A DNA stretch of 64,000 nt, taken from Streptomyces coffeae (GTDB lineage Bacteria > Actinomycetota > Actinomycetes > Streptomycetales > Streptomycetaceae). The stretch covers positions 62,001 to 126,000 of the forward strand of contig NZ_JAERRF010000002.1 of the NCBI RefSeq assembly GCF_016741875.1, given 5' to 3'. Positions within the stretch are counted from its first letter, which is position 1. Every line of letters begins with the position of its first letter. A program made the position numbers and the translations under genes. Below, piece by piece: positions 42,251-52,227 of this stretch. The notes beneath the pieces were generated by a model. The model was not told the DNA's origin. It searched no databases and saw only the letters and a list, made by a program, of their open reading frames with translations.

Positions 42251-42446
42251 GACGGCCTCCGTTACCCCTGTCATGGTCTGGCCAGGGAGGGCCCGGTCCA
42301 CCGGGCTCCCGGCGTGGCGGCGACGCACGGCGCCGTCACGCGCTTCTCCCCACTGTACGACCGGTGCCGCACAACAGGGCCGGACCGCCGTCCACGGGCT
42401 GACCAGGGTGTTCCGGACCGCCGCCATGACCGGGCAGGGCGGACCG

Positions 42447-43493
42447 CTACCCGACCGGCAGTCGGGCGCGTACCGCCTCCGCCTGTGCCATCACCCGGTC
42501 CACCAGCTCCGCGCAGGACGGCAGATCGTCGATCACCCCCGCCACCTGGCCCGAGGCCATCACCCCGGTGTCGGTCCGCCCGTCCACCATCGACGCCTTC
42601 AGCAGCATCGGGGTGGTGGCGGCCAGCAGCACCTGGCTCCAGGTGAGCTCCCGGCCGCGGCGCATGGCCAGCCCGTCGCGCGCCATCCGCGCCCAGCCCA
42701 TCCCGGACAGCCGCCGGAAGGCGGCGGCGTGGCGCACGGCGCGGACGAGGGCGGCCGCGCGCCCGGAGCGCTCCAGGGCGTCGACGAGCTCGCTGCGGAG
42801 CATCCGGTGCGGCAGTCCGTCCACTGCCGTGGTGACGGTGACATCGGTGACCGCGGCGGCCAGATAGCGGGCCTTCACCGCGTCCGGCACCGTGCTGTCG
42901 GAGGTCAGCAGGAAGCGGGTGCCCATCGCGATCCCGGCCGCCCCGTAGGCGAGCGCGGCCACCAGACCCCGTCCGTCGTGGAAGCCGCCCGCGGCTACTA
43001 CCGGGATGTCCACCGCGTCCACGACCTGGGGGAGCAGCACACTGGTGGCCACCTCACCGGTGTGTCCGCCGCCCTCGCCGCCCTGCACCACCACCGCGTC
43101 CGCGCCCCAGGCCGCCACCTTCTCCGCGTGCCGCCGCGCGCCGACCGACGGGATGACAACCACGCCCGCGTCCTTCAGCCGGGCGATCAGCTCGCGGGTG
43201 GGGGCCAGTGCGAAGGACGCCACCCGTACGCCCTCCTCGATGATGATCCGCACCCGCTCCGCGGCGTCGCCCGCGTCGGCCCGCAGATTGACGCCGAACG
43301 GCGCGTCGGTGCGCGAGGCGACCTCCCGTACCGCGGCCCGCAGCCGGTCCGGGGACATGGTGGCGGAGGCGAGGATGCCCAGCGCCCCGGCGTCGGCCAC
43401 GGCGGACACCAGCCGGGGCCCGGCCACCCACCCCATACCGGTCTGGACGATCGGATGGCGGACGCCGGTGAGCGCGGTGAGCGCGGTGTCCAT
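42447..43493 (-). CDS. ipdC: Flavin-dependent NPD/NMO-family oxidoreductase, IpdC-like
   Basis: A 348-residue FMN TIM-barrel protein of the nitronate monooxygenase family (IVQTGMGWVAGPRLVSAVAD, FMN loop VVVQGGEGGGHTGEVAT, GIAMGTRFLLTSDSTVPD). Its place beside ipdB, ipdA, echA20 and two SDRs matches Rv3553 of M. tuberculosis, the IpdC needed in catabolism of steroid rings C and D, so that role is preferred over nitronate oxidation. Its ATG overlaps the ipdB stop by one base (TGATG). It ends the minus-strand operon. Confidence 0.82.
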   Translation of the reverse strand: MDTALTALTGVRHPIVQTGMGWVAGPRLVSAVADAGALGILASATMSPDRLRAAVREVASRTDAPFGVNLRADAGDAAERVRIIIEEGVRVASFALAPTRELIARLKDAGVVVIPSVGARRHAEKVAAWGADAVVVQGGEGGGHTGEVATSVLLPQVVDAVDIPVVAAGGFHDGRGLVAALAYGAAGIAMGTRFLLTSDSTVPDAVKARYLAAAVTDVTVTTAVDGLPHRMLRSELVDALERSGRAAALVRAVRHAAAFRRLSGMGWARMARDGLAMRRGRELTWSQVLLAATTPMLLKASMVDGRTDTGVMASGQVAGVIDDLPSCAELVDRVMAQAEAVRARLPVG

Positions 43494-44233
43494 CAGGACG
43501 GCACCTCCCGCTCGCGCAGCCCCTCGGGATCGATGACCTCCCGGATCAGCCGCAGCTCGGTCTCACTCGGCTCACGGGTGCGGGGGACGTCGTCGGCGAT
43601 GGTCAGCGGGAAGCCGGTGGCCTCCCGTACCTGATCCGCGGTCACCCCCGGGTGCAGGGAGCACACCCGCAGGGTGCGGTCGGGGGTGGCGAAGTCCAGG
43701 ATGGCGAGATCGGTCACCACGCGCCGCAGGTCGTGGAAGCGGCTCGCCGACGGCCCGGCGGCCTCCGCCCGGTCGTAGCCGACACCGCAGACCATGTCCA
43801 CGCGTGACACGAACACCCGTCGGGAGTGTCGGGGAACCCAGTAACTCGTTGGGTTGTTCAGGGTGTTGACGGGGGCTCCGCGCACGCCCAGCAACTGTCG
43901 CCGGGGCCGCTTCCAGTCGCCGACACACGAGATGTTCTGGTTGCCGTGGCGGTCGAGCTGGCTCGCGCCCATCATCACATGGCGTTTGCCACCGCTGACC
44001 AGCGCCAGATGGCGGCGGTACGGCAGCCAGCCCTCCACCACCTCCGGGTCGTCGCCGATGAGCATCGCCTCGCCGTCGGTCAGCAGCAGACCGGGTGCGA
44101 AGGTGAGCCTGGCCAGCCGTGCGCCGATCCGGGGCACCACGCCCATCGGCGCGGCCAGGATCTCGCCGTCGCCCCGCCACGCCTCCGCGCACGCCACCAC
44201 ACACGTCTCGGCGCGGCTCACACCCCCGGTCAT
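43493..44233 (-). CDS. ipdB: CoA-transferase-like hydrolase beta subunit, IpdB-like
   Basis: A 246-residue class I CoA-transferase beta-type subunit (VACAEAWRGDGEILAAPMGV, LLTDGEAMLIGDDPEVVEG, MGASQLDRHGNQNISCVGDW). In mycobacteria IpdAB is a hydrolase, not a transferase, that opens the last steroid ring (COCHEA-CoA). ATG 44233 overlaps the ipdA stop (ATGA) with GGGAGG upstream. The length is close to Rv3552 (about 250 aa). Confidence 0.85.
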   Translation of the reverse strand: MTGGVSRAETCVVACAEAWRGDGEILAAPMGVVPRIGARLARLTFAPGLLLTDGEAMLIGDDPEVVEGWLPYRRHLALVSGGKRHVMMGASQLDRHGNQNISCVGDWKRPRRQLLGVRGAPVNTLNNPTSYWVPRHSRRVFVSRVDMVCGVGYDRAEAAGPSASRFHDLRRVVTDLAILDFATPDRTLRVCSLHPGVTADQVREATGFPLTIADDVPRTREPSETELRLIREVIDPEGLREREVPS

Positions 44234-45090
44234 CGGCCCTCCCTCCCGAAGTCCGCCACCGCGGCCCGGTACGCGTCCTCGTCCCCGGACAGGAACCGCG
44301 CGCTGAACTCCCGCCATGCCCCGGGGTCGGCGGCGGCCTTGGCGTACGCGCTCTGGAACGCCTCGTCGCGCCCGTAGTCGGGGGCGCAGGAGGTGAAGTG
44401 GGCGCCGTGCGGAGCCTCGATCACACCGGTCACACTGTGCCGGGCGACCAGCAGTGTCTGCGGGCCGCCCGCCGCCCCGAACTCCGCCGTCCCGACGACG
44501 CGTTCACAGGAGACATACGCCCGCTCCGCCGCCTCGCAGAACAGGTCGTCGAAGTACGGATCGGGGCCCAGGTACTGGCCGTTGCCCGCGGCGTCCGCGC
44601 GGTTGAGGTGCACCAGCGCCACGTCCAGCCGCAGCGCCGGTACCGCCACCAGCTCCTCGCCGTCCTCGTACGGCGAACGGACCGTCCGCAGCGCGGGGTT
44701 GACCGTCATCACGTCCGAGCCGAGGCCCGCGCGGACGGGCAGGAACGGCAGCCGGTGCACCGCGGCGGTCAGCCCCCACATGACCATTGCCTCGTCCAGC
44801 TCGACCAGTTCGAGGGTGCCGCGCTCGCGCGCCGCCCGGAAGTGCGGCTCCAGGGGGATCGAGTCCAGGGTCGCGAACGCGGTGACCAGCTTGCGGATCT
44901 TCCCGGCGGCGGCCAGCAGCCCCACGTCCGGACCGCCGAAGGAGACCACCGTCAGATCGGTGACATCCGTGCGCAGCAGGGCCCGCACCAGTGCCATCGG
45001 CTTGCGCCGGGAACCCCAGCCGCCGATACCGACCGTCATGCCGCTCTCGATCCGGCTGACCGCCTCCGCCGCGCCCATCCGCTTGTCCAT
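44230..45090 (-). CDS. ipdA: CoA-transferase-like hydrolase alpha subunit, IpdA-like
   Basis: A 286-residue class I CoA-transferase alpha-type subunit with the nucleotide-fold glycine segment GMTVGIGGWGSRRKPMALVR. The acidic ELDEAMVMWGL at about 97-107 falls where mycobacterial IpdA carries its catalytic glutamate. Start ATG 45090 (MDKRMGAAEAV) has GAGG 6 nt upstream and matches the mycobacterial N-terminus as I recall it; GTG 45102, overlapping the echA20 stop, is the alternative. With IpdB it should form the ring-opening hydrolase. Confidence 0.85.
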   Translation of the reverse strand: MDKRMGAAEAVSRIESGMTVGIGGWGSRRKPMALVRALLRTDVTDLTVVSFGGPDVGLLAAAGKIRKLVTAFATLDSIPLEPHFRAARERGTLELVELDEAMVMWGLTAAVHRLPFLPVRAGLGSDVMTVNPALRTVRSPYEDGEELVAVPALRLDVALVHLNRADAAGNGQYLGPDPYFDDLFCEAAERAYVSCERVVGTAEFGAAGGPQTLLVARHSVTGVIEAPHGAHFTSCAPDYGRDEAFQSAYAKAAADPGAWREFSARFLSGDEDAYRAAVADFGREGR

Positions 45091-45098
45091 GCCCGGCC

Positions 45099-45854
45099 TC
45101 ACCGCCGCTCACCGCCCCCTGCGAGGAAGGCGTCCCGGTGCCGGTCGGAGAGCCCGCCGAGGTTCGCCTCGAAGGTGAATCCCTGCTCGAAGCGGTAACT
45201 GCGGTGCACATCGACCGGGTCGATACCGTTGATCGCGGTCTTGGCCAGCCGCAGCAGTGCGCCGTCCTTGGCGGCGATCTCCCGGGCCAGCTCCAGCGCC
45301 GCGGCGCGCAGTCCGGTGCGCGGCACCACCCGCCACACCGAGCCGTGCCGGTGCAGTTCCTCGGCGGTGGCGGTGCGCGCGGTGTAGTACAGCGCCCGCA
45401 TCAGATGCTGCGGTACCAGCCGGGCCAGGTGGGTGGCCGCCCCCAGCGCGCCGCGGTCCAGCTCCGGCAGGCCGAAGGCCGCGTCCTCGCTCGCCACGAT
45501 CGCGTCCGCGTTGCCCACCAGGCCGATGCCGCCGCCGAGACAGAAGCCCTGTACGGCCGCGACGACCGGCACCGGGCAGTCGTAGACGGCGGCGAACGCC
45601 TCGGCGCAGCCGCGGTTGGCGCCGAGGAGCGCCCCGTATCCCTCGGTGCGCTGCATCTCCTTGATGTCCACGCCCGCGTTGAACCCCCGGCCCTCGGCGG
45701 TGAGGACCACACAGCGCACTTCAGGGTCGGTGCCCGCGGTGCGCACGGCCGCGGCCAGCGCGTACCAGCCGTGCACGGGAAGGGCGTTGACGGGTGGGAA
45801 GTCCACGGTGACAACGGCGACGCCCGCTTCCGGGGCGGTGGTGGAGACACCCAT
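45099..45854 (-). CDS. echA20: Enoyl-CoA hydratase/crotonase-family hydrolase, EchA20-like
   Basis: A 251-residue crotonase-fold protein. Its beginning (STTAPEAGVAVVTVDFPPVN), the GRGFNAGVDIKEMQRTEGYG stretch, GFCLGGGIGLVGNADAIVAS and RGALGAATHLARLVPQHLMR are very close to M. tuberculosis EchA20 (Rv3550) as I remember it. That enzyme hydrolyses ring C of the steroid intermediate HIEC-CoA. ATG 45854 is chosen by this match; ATG 45884 would put the start inside the operator. It is first gene of the minus-strand ipd operon. Confidence 0.88.
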   Translation of the reverse strand: MGVSTTAPEAGVAVVTVDFPPVNALPVHGWYALAAAVRTAGTDPEVRCVVLTAEGRGFNAGVDIKEMQRTEGYGALLGANRGCAEAFAAVYDCPVPVVAAVQGFCLGGGIGLVGNADAIVASEDAAFGLPELDRGALGAATHLARLVPQHLMRALYYTARTATAEELHRHGSVWRVVPRTGLRAAALELAREIAAKDGALLRLAKTAINGIDPVDVHRSYRFEQGFTFEANLGGLSDRHRDAFLAGGGERR

Positions 45855-45876
45855 GAGCAGATCCGCTACCTTTCCA

Positions 45877-45892
45877 CCAAACATTTGTTAGG
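45877..45892. promoter_or_regulatory. TetR-type operator in the ipd divergent promoter
   Basis: CCAAACAT-TTGTTAGG is a 16-bp imperfect palindrome (one mismatch per half) in the 86-bp gap between echA20 and the SDR gene. A wider inverted pair, GCTACCTT and AAGGTAGC, flanks it. It is at the place where KstR2 acts in mycobacteria but does not match the CAAG-CTTG core of that motif, so a different TetR regulator is likely. Confidence 0.55.
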
Positions 45893-45940
45893 CGAGCAGG
45901 TAGAAGGTAGCAGTGCTCACCGCAGAGCGGGAGGTGTCGT

Positions 45941-46774
45941 GTGGCCGTCACCATCGACCTCGCCGGGCAGGTCGCCGTGGTCACCGGAGGAACGCGCGGT
46001 GTCGGGGCGGGCATTGCGCGGTCCCTGCTCACCGCCGGGGCCGAGGTGGTGGTGTGCGCCCGCCGCGCCCCCGGCTCCCCGGTCCGGGCCGCCGGGCGCA
46101 CCGCGCGTTTCCGGCCGCTCGACGTCCGTGACGCCGATGCCGTCGACGGCTTCTTCAACGGGCTGCGTGACACGTACGGACATCTCGACCTCCTGGTCAA
46201 CAACGCCGGGGGCAGTCCCTACGGGCTGATCGCCGCCACCGGTGCGCGCCGCGCCGCCCGTGTCCTGGAACTGAACCTGACCGCGCCCATGACCGTCGCC
46301 CTCGCCGCCCACGGGATGATGCGCCAACAGCGCGCCGGCGGTTCCATCGTGATGGTCGGCAGTGTCAGCGGAACCCGGCCTTCCCCGGGCACCGCCGCCT
46401 ACGGGGCGGCCAAGGCGGGCCTGGAGAACCTCGCCCGCACCCTGGCCGTGGAATGGGCCCCGACGGTGCGGGTCAACACCCTCGTCCTCGGCATGGTCCG
46501 CACCGAACTGTCGCATCTGCACTACGGGGACGCGGACGGCGTCGCCGCCGTCGGCCGCACCGTGCCCCTCGGACGGCTGGCCGAACCCGCCGAGGCCGGT
46601 GACGCCTGTGTCTTCCTCGCCTCCTCCCTCGCCCGCTACATCACCGGCGCGAGCCTCGCCGTGCACGGCGGCGGGGAGCGCCCGGCCTTCCTCGACGCCG
46701 CCACGGCGAACGCGGACGACCCCACCACCTTGAACGAGCACCCAGGACCCGACCATCCAGGAGGAGTGAGATGA
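45941..46774 (+). CDS. Short-chain dehydrogenase/reductase (Rv3549c-like)
   Basis: A 277-residue SDR with cofactor motif VVTGGTRGVGAGIARSLLTA, NNAGGSPYGL, catalytic serine in GSVSGTRPSP and YxxxK in AAYGAAKAGLENLA. Position and orientation correspond to Rv3549c beside echA20 in M. tuberculosis, in the regulon for steroid C/D-ring breakdown; the exact step is not settled. GTG 45941 follows GGGAGG at about 6 nt. The stop overlaps the next gene by ATGA. Confidence 0.85.
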   Translation: MAVTIDLAGQVAVVTGGTRGVGAGIARSLLTAGAEVVVCARRAPGSPVRAAGRTARFRPLDVRDADAVDGFFNGLRDTYGHLDLLVNNAGGSPYGLIAATGARRAARVLELNLTAPMTVALAAHGMMRQQRAGGSIVMVGSVSGTRPSPGTAAYGAAKAGLENLARTLAVEWAPTVRVNTLVLGMVRTELSHLHYGDADGVAAVGRTVPLGRLAEPAEAGDACVFLASSLARYITGASLAVHGGGERPAFLDAATANADDPTTLNEHPGPDHPGGVR

Positions 46775-47685
46775 GCGGACTGTGCGGCGGACGCGTCGCT
46801 GTCGTCACCGGAGCGGGTCGCGGCCTCGGCCGCGCCCACGCCCTCGCCTTCGCCGCCGAGGGCGCGAAGGTCGTCGTCAACGACCTCGGCGCGGGCCCGG
46901 ACGGCGCCGGCCGGTCGGCGGACCCGGCCCGGGAGGTCGTGGCGGAGATCCGGGCCGCGGGCGGCGAGGCCATCACCCACACCGCGGACATCGCCACCGC
47001 CGACGGGGCCGCCTCCCTGGTCGCCGCCGCCCTCGACACCTACGGTCGGCTCGACACCCTCGTCAGCAACGCCGGTTTCCTCCGCGACCGGATGCTTGTC
47101 AACCTCGGCGAGGACGACTGGGACGCGGTGATCCGCGTCCACCTCAGGGGCCACTTTCTGCCGCTGCGGTACGCCGCCGCGCACTGGCGCGCCGAGACCA
47201 AGGCCGGGCGCACACCGGCCGCCCGCGTCGTCCACACCAGCTCCGGGGCGGGGCTCATGGGCAGCGTCGGCCAGGGCAACTACGCGGCGGCCAAGGCCGG
47301 AATCCTCGGTCTCACCCTCGTCGCCGCGGCCGAACTGGACCGCTACGGCATCCAGGTCAACGCCGTGGCCCCGGCAGCCCGCACCCGGATGACGGAGACC
47401 ACCTTCGCCGACACCATGGCCGCCCCCGGCGAGCCCGGCGCCTTCGACGCCATGGCCCCCGCGAACGTCTCACCGCTCGTCGTCTGGCTCGGCTCCGCCG
47501 CCTGTGCCGGGGTCACCGGCCGGGTCTTCGAGGCCGACGGCGGGCGCATCACCGTCATGGACGGCTGGCGCCGGGGGCCGACCGCCGACAAGGGCGCCCG
47601 CTGGACCCCCGCCGAGGCGGGCGAGGCCGCGGGAGACCTGCTCGCCGCCGCCGAGCCGCCGGAGCCGGTGTACGGGGCCTTCTGA
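46771..47685 (+). CDS. Short-chain dehydrogenase/reductase (Rv3548c-like)
   Basis: A 304-residue SDR with VVTGAGRGLGRAHALAFAAE, NDLGAGPDGAGRSADPA, SNAGFLRDRMLVNLGEDDWD, serine in HTSSGAGLMGSVGQ and YxxxK in NYAAAKAGI. This multifunctional-enzyme-type SDR form with a C-terminal extension (PPEPVYGAF) acts on CoA thioesters. Its length equals that of Rv3548c as I recall it, and the gene order is the same. It is translationally coupled to the previous SDR. Confidence 0.85.
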   Translation: MSGLCGGRVAVVTGAGRGLGRAHALAFAAEGAKVVVNDLGAGPDGAGRSADPAREVVAEIRAAGGEAITHTADIATADGAASLVAAALDTYGRLDTLVSNAGFLRDRMLVNLGEDDWDAVIRVHLRGHFLPLRYAAAHWRAETKAGRTPAARVVHTSSGAGLMGSVGQGNYAAAKAGILGLTLVAAAELDRYGIQVNAVAPAARTRMTETTFADTMAAPGEPGAFDAMAPANVSPLVVWLGSAACAGVTGRVFEADGGRITVMDGWRRGPTADKGARWTPAEAGEAAGDLLAAAEPPEPVYGAF

Positions 47686-47809
47686 CGTCCTGTTTCAGCC
47701 AAGGGCCCTCGTAATTCTGGCCCGCTTCCACCGGGCGCTGTTCGGCGGGAAGATGCTGCGTCCGGCCCAGCAGCGTGAGCGGCCTGTGCGAATAAGGCGG
47801 GAGGTGTCT

Positions 47810-49183
<1,374 letters not shown>

Positions 49184-49188
49184 TTATT

Positions 49189-52188
49189 TCATTCGGTGGT
49201 GCGAGAGAGACGCAGGGTGACGATCTCGAACGGGCGGAGCGCAAGCGGGCAGTGCGGGCCCTGGAGCTCGGCCGGTCCGGTCGGCCGCTCCAGCAGATCG
49301 CAGAACACGGCGCCGGACACGGGGAATCCGGCGGTCAGCCGGGTGCGCACCCGGCCGCCGCGCGACTCGTGCAGCCGCACCACCACATCGCCGCTGCCGT
49401 CGTCGGCCAGCTTGATCGCGGTCACGACCACGGCGTCGTCCTCGACCGACACCAGTGGCGCCACGGCCGCACCGCCCGGCACCCGCCGCTCGGGCAGATT
49501 GATCCGGTACCCCTCCCGCACCGCGTCCCCGATCGCCGCCCCCGGCACCAGCGCGTAACGGAAGCGGTGCGTCCCCTGGTCGGTGCGCGGATCCGGGAAG
49601 CGAGGGGCGCGGAGCAGCGACAGCCGGACGGTGGTGGTGTGCGCCGTACGCGTGACGTCGTAGCCGTAGGTCGAGTCATTGACCAGCGCGGCACCCCACC
49701 CCGGCTCCTCGATGTGGACGAAGCGGTGCTGGCACGCCTCGAACTTCGCGGCGTCCCAGCTGGTGTTGGTGTGGGTGGGCCGGTACAGATGGCCGAACTG
49801 GGTCTCGGCGGCGATCCGGTCACTGCGTACATCCAGTGGGAACGCGGCCTTGAGGAACTTCTCCGTCTCGTGCCAGTCCACCTCCGTGTCGATCTCCAGC
49901 CGCCGCGCGCCTTCCGGAAGCGTCAGCCGCTGCTCGACCCGAGAGGATCCGAAGGCCCGCACCACCCGCACCGCACCGTCCGCCCACACCAGCTCCCGCA
50001 CATCCGTGAGATCGGTGACGGTGTTCCGGTAGAAGTGGTCGACATCCCAGGCGTCCCACATGTTCGGGAAGTCCGGGTGCAGTTGGAGGAGGTTGGCCGC
50101 CTGCCCGGGGGTCACCGTCTCGCGGTCCGCGGTGAGGTCGTATACCGACACCACCAGACCGCGGCCGTCGATACCGATCCGCAGCAGCCCGTTGTCGAGC
50201 ACAAAGCCACCGCCCTCGCGCGGTTCGGCGGTCACCGGCGCTCCCGCGCCCGGCCGCGCGGGCGCGGCACCGCCCGCCGGAACCCCGCCCCGCTCATGCG
50301 GCGCCGCGTTGAACACCAGCTCGGCACCGCTGACGCCGTCCGAGAGCGTGGCCAGCGCCTCGGTGACGATCACCTCCAGTTCCCGGGCAACCCGGGCGTA
50401 GGTCCGCTCCGCCTCCCGGTGCACCCAGGCGATCGACGACCCCGGCAGGATGTCGTGGAACTGATGCAGCAGCACCGTCTTCCACAGCCGGTCCAGCTCC
50501 TCGTACGGATAGCGGAACCCGGTGCGCACCGCGGCCGTCGCCGCCCACAGCTCCGCCTCACGCAGCAGATGCTCACTGCGCCGGTTGCCCTGCTTGGTCC
50601 TGGCCTGGCTGGTCAGCGTGGCCCGGTGCAGCTCCAGATAGAGTTCGCCCACCCACACCGGGGCGTGTGCGTACTCCGCCCGCGCCTTCTCGAAGAACGC
50701 CGACGGGCGCTCGAAGACGACCTTCGCCGAACCCTCCAGGTCCGCCAGCCGCCTGGCCCGCGCCACCATCTCGCGGGTGGTGCCCCCGCCGCCGTCGCCC
50801 CAGCCGGTGGGCGCCAGCGAACGCCCCGCGGAACCCTTCTCCCGGAAGTTGCGGACCGCGTGCGCGACCTCCTTCCCCGACAGCTGCGCGTTGTAGGTGT
50901 CGATCGGCGGGAAGTGGCTGAACACCCGGGTACCGTCCAGCCCCTCCCACCAGAAGGTGTGATGGGGGAAGGTGTTGGTCTGGCTCCAGGAGATCTTCTG
51001 GGTGAGGAACCACTTCGCCCCCGCCTGCTTGACCAACTGCGGCAGGGCGGCGGAGTAGCCGAAGGTGTCCGGCAGCCACACCTCCTCGGTCTCGATCCCG
51101 AACTCCTCCAGGAAGAACCGCTTGCCGTGCACAAACTGCCGGGCCAGCGCCTCCGACCCCGGCATATTGGTGTCCGACTCCACCCACATTCCGCCCACGG
51201 GGACAAACCGGCCCTCCGCCACGGCCTTCTTGACCCGGGCGTACACCTCCGGCCGGTGCTCCTTGATCCAGGCGAACTGCTGCGCCTGCGACATCGCGTA
51301 GACGAAGTCCGGCTCGTCCTCCAGCAGCGCCGTCATGTTCGCGGTGGTGCGGGCCACCTTGCGCACCGTCTCGCGCAAAGGCCAGAGCCACGCCGAGTCG
51401 ATATGGGCGTGCCCCACCGCGCTGATCCGGTGCGCCGAGGCGTGGGCGGGGGCCGCCAGCACCCCCGCCAGCAGCTCCCGGGCGCGTGCCGCCGTACCGC
51501 CCACATCCTGCAAGTCCACGGCGTCCAGGGCCCGTTCGACCGCGCGCAGGATCTCCCAGCGGCGCGGGGTGTCGGGGGACAGCTCCGCCATCAGCTCGCC
51601 CAGCACCTCCAGGTCCTGCACCAGCTCCCACACCGTCTCGTCGAACACCGCGAGGTCCATCCGGGCCAGCCGGTACTGCGGTTCGCTGCCCGCCGTCTCC
51701 GGATCGCCCAGCTCGGTCGGCTGGAAGGGGTGATAGTCCAGCAGCACCGGGTTGGAGGCGGCCTCGATATGCAGCACCACCGCCTCGCCGCCCACCACCG
51801 GGGACCCCACCCGCACCCACTGATTGCGCGGATTGAGCCCCTTCACCGGGGAGCCGTCCGGCCGGTAGACCAGGCCCTCGCACTGGAAGCCCGGCATGTT
51901 CTCGTCGAAGCCCAGATCCAGCACCGCCTCCACGGTCCGGCCCGCCCACGCCTCCGGGACCGTGCCGCGCACCGTGAACCAGCTGGTGCCCCACGGCGGG
52001 CCCCAAGCCGCGCCGACCGCGATGGGGGTACGGGGCGCGGCCAGCCCCTCGGCCACGGGCACCGGTTCGCCCGGGGCGTTCCAGATCCCGGTCTCGAGCG
52101 GTACGGACTCGGGGTGGACCGCCGGGCGGATGCGCTCCTCCAGGACGCGCTTGAGCCGGGCTTCGGTGACGGCACGGTCGCTGTGCAT
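49189..52188 (-). CDS. GH38 alpha-mannosidase
   Basis: A 999-residue family 38 glycosidase. The zinc-site motif VGHAHIDSAWLWPLRET (His260, His262, Asp264) and the nucleophile motif WLPDTFGYSAALPQ (Asp374) are intact, as is LLHQFHDILPGSS. There is no signal peptide, so it works in the cytoplasm, removing alpha-mannose from imported glycans. ATG 52188 follows AAGGAG at 9 nt. It is last gene of the six-gene operon with transporter, GH5 and GH85 genes. Confidence 0.92.
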   Translation of the reverse strand: MHSDRAVTEARLKRVLEERIRPAVHPESVPLETGIWNAPGEPVPVAEGLAAPRTPIAVGAAWGPPWGTSWFTVRGTVPEAWAGRTVEAVLDLGFDENMPGFQCEGLVYRPDGSPVKGLNPRNQWVRVGSPVVGGEAVVLHIEAASNPVLLDYHPFQPTELGDPETAGSEPQYRLARMDLAVFDETVWELVQDLEVLGELMAELSPDTPRRWEILRAVERALDAVDLQDVGGTAARARELLAGVLAAPAHASAHRISAVGHAHIDSAWLWPLRETVRKVARTTANMTALLEDEPDFVYAMSQAQQFAWIKEHRPEVYARVKKAVAEGRFVPVGGMWVESDTNMPGSEALARQFVHGKRFFLEEFGIETEEVWLPDTFGYSAALPQLVKQAGAKWFLTQKISWSQTNTFPHHTFWWEGLDGTRVFSHFPPIDTYNAQLSGKEVAHAVRNFREKGSAGRSLAPTGWGDGGGGTTREMVARARRLADLEGSAKVVFERPSAFFEKARAEYAHAPVWVGELYLELHRATLTSQARTKQGNRRSEHLLREAELWAATAAVRTGFRYPYEELDRLWKTVLLHQFHDILPGSSIAWVHREAERTYARVARELEVIVTEALATLSDGVSGAELVFNAAPHERGGVPAGGAAPARPGAGAPVTAEPREGGGFVLDNGLLRIGIDGRGLVVSVYDLTADRETVTPGQAANLLQLHPDFPNMWDAWDVDHFYRNTVTDLTDVRELVWADGAVRVVRAFGSSRVEQRLTLPEGARRLEIDTEVDWHETEKFLKAAFPLDVRSDRIAAETQFGHLYRPTHTNTSWDAAKFEACQHRFVHIEEPGWGAALVNDSTYGYDVTRTAHTTTVRLSLLRAPRFPDPRTDQGTHRFRYALVPGAAIGDAVREGYRINLPERRVPGGAAVAPLVSVEDDAVVVTAIKLADDGSGDVVVRLHESRGGRVRTRLTAGFPVSGAVFCDLLERPTGPAELQGPHCPLALRPFEIVTLRLSRTTE

Positions 52189-52227
52189 GGGGCAGGACTC
52201 CTTGACTGCCGGAGGCGGGTGGGGGTG

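Noticed and set aside
45877..45892. A canonical KstR2 box
   Set aside because: The palindrome is in the right place but lacks the CAAG-CTTG core, so it is listed only as a TetR-type operator.
47686..47809. Terminator between the second SDR gene and the rpf gene
   Set aside because: Only weak complementarity (GCTGC with GCAGC near 47755-47775) was seen in this convergent gap, not enough to call.
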